Assembly: GCF_003441595.1 (NCBI RefSeq)
Contig: NZ_CP031848.1
Coordinates: forward strand, 1,674,001 to 1,738,000
Direction of reading: 5' to 3'
Origin: Marinobacter sp. Arc7-DN-1
Lineage (GTDB): Bacteria > Pseudomonadota > Gammaproteobacteria > Pseudomonadales > Oleiphilaceae
DNA: 64,000 bases
A program made the position numbers and the translations under genes. A model generated the notes under the pieces. The model made no database searches, had not been told where the DNA came from, and was given only the letters and a program-made list of their open reading frames with translations. This document shows, piece after piece, positions 63,872 through 64,000 of this stretch. Each line of letters starts with the position of its first letter. The stretch's first letter is position 1.

Positions 63872-64000
63872 ATGAGTGCACTGACTATCAAGGCAACCAA
63901 TTCCTGGCTGATCCTCATCTCCCTGACACTTCTATCGCTGGCCGTCTCCGAATGGGTAGAGAACCCGGCCATGATGATCCTGTTCGTCGTTTTGGCCGTG
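63872..64000 (+). CDS. norF: NorF-like small membrane protein (3' truncated by window end)
   Basis: The first 43 residues of a small membrane protein begin MSALTIKATNSWLILISLTL and show two hydrophobic stretches. A GGAG site lies eight bases before the ATG. Position directly after norE and the helix pattern (cytochrome oxidase subunit IV-like) indicate NorF. The gene runs off the right edge, so its length cannot be checked. Confidence 0.7.
   Translation, partial: MSALTIKATNSWLILISLTLLSLAVSEWVENPAMMILFVVLAV

Noticed and set aside
1-64000. CRISPR arrays, tRNA or rRNA genes, complete insertion sequences, prophage
   Set aside because: No regularly spaced repeats, no cloverleaf or rRNA-like segments and no transposase or phage genes were recognised in the window.

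Overview
The window looks like a chromosomal segment of a marine gammaproteobacterium, most probably Marinobacter or a close relative. The evidence is gene content and protein resemblance, not a database search: a wax ester synthase/diacylglycerol acyltransferase, a DesT/DesC/DesB-type desaturase locus, a complete nitrate and nitrous oxide respiration island, and moderately GC-rich coding sequence.

Layout. 1-12 kb is mostly core functions: a polar amino-acid ABC transporter (truncated at the left edge), two porins, bioA, rsmE, a DUF445 protein, an HDOD protein, a BrkB-type membrane protein and a D-2-hydroxyacid dehydrogenase. 12-23 kb carries tpm, the prkA-yeaH-ycgB stress trio, a TrpB-like enzyme with lrgAB, and a chemoreceptor. 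23-30 kb is lipid metabolism (wax ester synthase; a TetR regulator divergent from a ferredoxin-reductase/desaturase pair with tandem operators) plus a 7TMR-DISM diguanylate cyclase.

From 30 kb to the right edge almost everything concerns nitrogen oxides and anaerobic life. NsrR with two putative operators controls a small membrane protein/ybaN/nsrR unit and a divergent RIC-type hemerythrin. moaA follows. A 19-kb minus-strand run then reads narK-narGHJI-PPIase-dnr-DGC protein-unknown-nosRZDFYL. narXL lies divergent from narK, with an FNR-type box in the shared promoter. Next come ubiT (O2-independent ubiquinone synthesis), the pqq-like cluster, selD, a hemerythrin-GGDEF-EAL protein, and norE-norF behind a sigma-54-type promoter, running off the right end.

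The most striking locus is 55.1-59.5 kb. A canonical pqqA peptide gene, pqqD and pqqE are followed, in an overlapping chain, by a 35-residue membrane peptide, a PuuD-like membrane protein, a SerC homologue lacking its phosphate-binding residues and a PyrD homologue lacking its catalytic residues. The O2-using genes pqqB and pqqC are absent from the window, and a perfect FNR/ANR/DNR box (TTGATAACAATCAA) sits upstream of pqqA. I infer a candidate anaerobically induced pathway that makes a PqqA-derived product, either PQQ by an O2-independent route or a new cofactor. Two families of hairpin repeats are also scattered through the window: GGGGTCAGATGAA hairpins at gene ends in the denitrification island, and a hairpin of about 110 bp with a conserved core but unrelated arms.
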